A stretch of 13,836 nucleotides of DNA, taken from CAZPAN01 sp964428485 (GTDB lineage Bacteria > Actinomycetota > Coriobacteriia > Coriobacteriales > CADBOM01). The translations under genes were made by a program, and so were the position numbers. Below, piece after piece: positions 13,731-13,836 of the stretch; the first letter of the stretch is position 1, and every line of letters begins with the position of its first letter. Location of the stretch: positions 1 to 13,836 of the forward strand of contig CAYRYP010000039.1 of assembly GCA_964428485.1 (NCBI GenBank). The letters are read 5' to 3'. The notes beneath the pieces were generated by a model that had not been told where the DNA came from, made no database searches, and saw nothing but the letters and a program-made list of their open reading frames with translations.

Positions 13731-13836
13731 CTTGCGTTTTCCTTTCCTTTAGATTGCAAGGCTTCTGTGCTACTTGCATTGCCAAGTTGAATGCTAGAAG
13801 CGGCAATCGATGGCTTTGTAAGGTGATTGTCAAATC
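13731..13836 (-). promoter_or_regulatory. Upstream control region of pstS (promoter and possible Pho box, cut by window edge)
   Basis: On the minus strand there is a perfect TTGACA at 13828-13833. With a 17-nt spacer the -10 would be a poor TCGATT; TAGCAT at 13791-13796 is an alternative -10 for an activated promoter. Two weakly similar 11-nt units (TTTGACAATCA, CCTTACAAAGC) stand head to tail at the far end, the spacing used by Pho boxes. A 16-nt inverted repeat, ACTTG-N6-CAAGT (13772-13787), lies near the likely start. The last stretch before the ATG carries the GGAAAGGAAAA ribosome site. The region may extend beyond the window. Confidence 0.45.

Noticed and set aside
1..13836. CRISPR arrays, insertion sequences, prophage or toxin-antitoxin genes
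   Set aside because: No spaced direct repeats, transposase or integrase motifs or terminal repeats were seen anywhere in the window.

Overview
The window is GC-rich DNA, densely packed with genes, from what looks like an anaerobic Gram-positive bacterium. GC-ending codon use, TTG and GTG starts, lipoprotein signal peptides, the pst-phoU-two-component gene order and a FecBCD-type transporter together suggest Actinomycetota, possibly class Coriobacteriia. That placement is inference, because no rRNA or marker gene is present.

Left part (1-4400, all minus strand): a metal-chelate/corrinoid-type ABC uptake operon. Transcription runs from a promoter near 4410 through a lipoprotein binding protein, a FecCD permease and a FecE/BtuD-type ATPase. 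It ends in one long open frame that joins two different class I SAM methyltransferase domains in a single polypeptide, cut by the left window edge. A palindrome overlaps the promoter, and inverted repeats sit in two of the intercistronic gaps.

Middle (4400-7370): a plus-strand pair of tRNA genes, Gln(CUG) and Glu(CUC), has a good promoter and a strong terminator. It converges on a minus-strand pair: a NifX/NifB-type Fe-Mo-cofactor-domain protein with a natural histidine tail, then D-aminoacyl-tRNA deacylase (dtd). Divergent from these is a plus-strand DHA2-type multidrug efflux gene, with a perfect TATAAT and an inverted repeat lying over its predicted transcription start.

Right part (7371-13836, all minus strand): a complete phosphate regulon unit, read pstS-pstC-pstA-pstB-phoU-response regulator-sensor kinase, with overlaps or very short gaps. 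PstS binds phosphate outside the membrane, PstC/PstA form the channel, PstB powers it, PhoU links transporter state to the kinase, and the PhoR/PhoP-type pair adjusts transcription. The PstS here is circularly permuted: the half normally at the C-terminus comes first, directly after the lipoprotein signal.

The two observations most worth a second look are the permuted PstS and the fused tandem methyltransferase attached to the chelate transporter. No CRISPR array, insertion sequence, prophage gene or rRNA was seen.
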